From the NCBI RefSeq assembly GCF_001704635.1, contig NZ_MAXF01000015.1, positions 1 to 64,000 on the forward strand: a stretch of DNA of 64,000 nt, given 5' to 3'. Shown piece after piece: positions 63,501 to 64,000 of this stretch (its first letter is position 1; each line of letters starts with the position of its first letter). The position numbers were made by a program, and so were the translations under genes. The notes beneath the pieces were generated by a model. The model made no database searches. It was not told the DNA's origin and saw only the letters and a list, made by a program, of their open reading frames with translations. Origin of the DNA: Streptomyces sparsogenes. GTDB lineage: Bacteria > Actinomycetota > Actinomycetes > Streptomycetales > Streptomycetaceae.

Positions 63501-64000
63501 CCACCAGTCGCCCGACTCGGGTACGTCGGTCTGGTCGCCGAACACCTGGGGGGAGGCGATGGGCAGGTCGGCGTACCAGTCGTAGAAGGAGATCATCGGG
63601 GCGCCGATCAGCGACATGAAGCGGGCGCCGACGGCGTGGGAGGCCATGGACATGGCGGGGATCGGGGAGAAGCCGGCGATCCGGTCGGGGCCGTAGGCCT
63701 TCAGGGTGTGCACATGCGCGGCCGCCGCGATCTCGAGCGCCTCCTCCCAGCCGATGCGGACCAGCCCGCCCTTGCCGCGGGCGGACTGGTAGCGGTGGCG
63801 CTTGGCGGGGTCGCCGGTGATCTCCGCCCAGGCGGCGACCGGGTCGCCGAGCCGCGCCTTGGCCTCGCGGTAGAGCTCGACGAGCACGCCTCGGGCGTGG
63901 GGGTAGCGCACCCGGGTGGGCGAGTAGGTGTACCAGGAGAAGGAGGCGCCGCGCGGGCAGCCCCGGGGCTCGTACTCGGGCCGGTCGGGGCCGACCGAGG
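60546..64000 (-). CDS. narG: Respiratory nitrate reductase alpha subunit, N-terminus beyond the window
   Basis: The catalytic molybdopterin subunit that reduces nitrate to nitrite on the cytoplasmic face of the membrane. About 1150 residues are visible. At the window edge the frame reads PEYEPRGCPRGASFSWYTYSP, equal to the region that follows the N-terminal Fe-S ligands in other NarG proteins, so roughly 50-90 residues are missing. The molybdenum-ligand region SFYDWYADLPIASP with the coordinating Asp, MLWGSNVPVTRTPDAHW, VMGAGTNHWFHSDTIYR and the C-terminal domain ending NYYGPTGNQRDALTVIRRR are present. It is the promoter-proximal gene of narGHJI within this view; promoter and any narK lie outside. 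Confidence 0.96.
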   Translation of the reverse strand, partial: SVGPDRPEYEPRGCPRGASFSWYTYSPTRVRYPHARGVLVELYREAKARLGDPVAAWAEITGDPAKRHRYQSARGKGGLVRIGWEEALEIAAAAHVHTLKAYGPDRIAGFSPIPAMSMASHAVGARFMSLIGAPMISFYDWYADLPIASPQVFGDQTDVPESGDWWDAAYLMLWGSNVPVTRTPDAHWMAEARYRGQKVVVVSPDYSDATKFADEWLHPHPGTDGAVAMAMGHVILTEFFTKRQVPYFTDYVSRFTDLPFLVELVERDGTPGGHTPGKFLTAADLRATHPDLAAHADEAAQRWMPVLHDADTDRPVVPGGTLGDRWSKSGEGRWNLDLAGITPRLTFHRTTGARTIDVELPRFDEPGATVRRAVPARRIGGRLVTTVFDLLLAQYAVGRPGLTGQWPTGYDDASVPSTPAWQEAITSVPAAAVIRAAREFAHTAEKSRGRCMIVMGAGTNHWFHSDTIYRSFLTLLLLTGCQGVNGGGWAHYVGQEKVRPFTGWQQLATAADWVRPSRQMAGTPYWYLHTDQWRYERYGADALASPTARGLFTGRHTADLVAQSMRLGWMPSYPTFSANPLDLGRRAKESGQPAGEWIAGQLADGALDFACEDPDAPQNWPRVLTVWRANLIGSSAKGNEYFLRHLLGARDNATAEEAPPDNRPTDVTWRAEAPRGKLDLLMALDFRMTSTTLFADLVLPAATWYEKHDLSSTDMHPYVHAFTPAIIPPWQARTDFEIFHGLARKLSELAAGRLDVAHDLVACALMHDTPGETAQPGGTAPDWREGRTQAVPGRNLPDFALVERDYTAVADQLAAFGPLAERQGMRVKGVSVDPTPEAGWLADRCSTATSGAARGRPLLDTDTKMCEAILALSGTTNGRLAAEGFRQLAERCGADSGLTELGHSVAERRVAFSDTQTRPVQVGASFEWSGKEAVDRRYAPFTINTEHRKPWHTLTGRQHFYLDHDWMAELGEQLPVYRPPLDMAALGEAPPPGTADTGRSVTVRYITPHSKWSIHSEYQENLIMQTLARGGPVIWIGVEDAEAIEVADNDWIEAVNANGVVVARAVVSHRMPQGTVFMYHVQERLVNVPKSEATGGRGGTHNALTKLLIKPTHLIGGYAQLSFAPNYYGPTGNQRDALTVIRRRSQNVEY

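Overview
The window is very GC-rich (coding third positions almost all G or C), uses many GTG starts, and carries a Streptomyces-type chromosomal gene set: rpsA, polA, uvrA/uvrB, pyk, coaE, mycothiol-type DinB/MPI proteins, PAC2, DUF6343 and SPW_0924 small proteins, a divergent PolA without proofreading residues, and an ANTAR regulator. From memory, the order uvrA - MPI - MBL - terC/terD - uvrB - GDPD - ogt ... rpsA - polA - liv operon - ANTAR regulator - pyk resembles the Streptomyces coelicolor core chromosome. The narGHJI operon at the right end and the LAGLIDADG gene beside a tRNA look like lineage-specific pieces.

Layout. 1-6.9 kb: uvrA (minus; its reading frame is broken at the very edge), an MPI/DinB-like protein with an MBL-fold hydrolase, an MHS-type MFS transporter, and TerC. 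TerC is preceded by a strong yybP-ykoY (Mn2+) riboswitch candidate whose P1 strand can also pair with the ribosome binding site. 7-9.7 kb: two TerD-family genes, one fused through a repeat-rich linker to a P-loop-less FtsK-like domain. 9.9-20.3 kb: uvrB, a secreted glycerophosphodiesterase, an O6-alkylguanine methyltransferase, a P-loop-less uridine-kinase-like protein, a GT-B-like unknown with a 7-bp repeat near its start, a STAND (NB-ARC/TPR) ATPase and a DUF1697 protein. 20.4-27.4 kb: a PemK/MazF-like protein, an aromatic acid exporter-like membrane protein, an Rnl5-type RNA ligase facing an ADP-ribosylglycohydrolase, DUF6343, a TPR protein, coaE and PAC2. 27.8-37.9 kb: a truncated beta-helix protein, rpsA with a clear promoter and leader, a methyltransferase, HrpB helicase, an unknown, DUF3068, a 44-aa membrane peptide and a secreted lytic transglycosylase. 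38-44.4 kb: polA, an FdhF/YdeP molybdoenzyme, a PaaI thioesterase and a lipoprotein.

44.8-50.5 kb is a complete five-gene branched-chain amino acid ABC transporter operon (binding protein, LivH, LivM, LivG, LivF) closed by a strong bidirectional terminator, beyond which lies an ANTAR response regulator in the opposite direction. Then come tRNA-Leu(CAA), an HTH plus two-motif LAGLIDADG protein with atypical codon use, pyruvate kinase, a SIMPL protein, and a coupled N-hydroxylating monooxygenase/NUDIX pair. A MarR regulator converges on, and overlaps, narI of a translationally coupled narGHJI respiratory nitrate reductase operon. narG runs off the right edge.

Recurrent theme: short non-triplet and triplet tandem repeats inside or between genes (7, 9, 15, 17, 28 bp units) and low-complexity inserts in otherwise ordinary enzymes (Ogt, methyltransferase, HrpB, STAND ATPase). 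The strongest points for follow-up are the LAGLIDADG protein beside tRNA-Leu with an inverted repeat just upstream of its start, the (GAGCGCC)n tract, the TerC riboswitch, the TerD-FtsK-like fusion, the RNA ligase/ADP-ribosylglycohydrolase pair and the broken uvrA frame. All functional statements are read from motifs and neighbourhood; no database search was possible.
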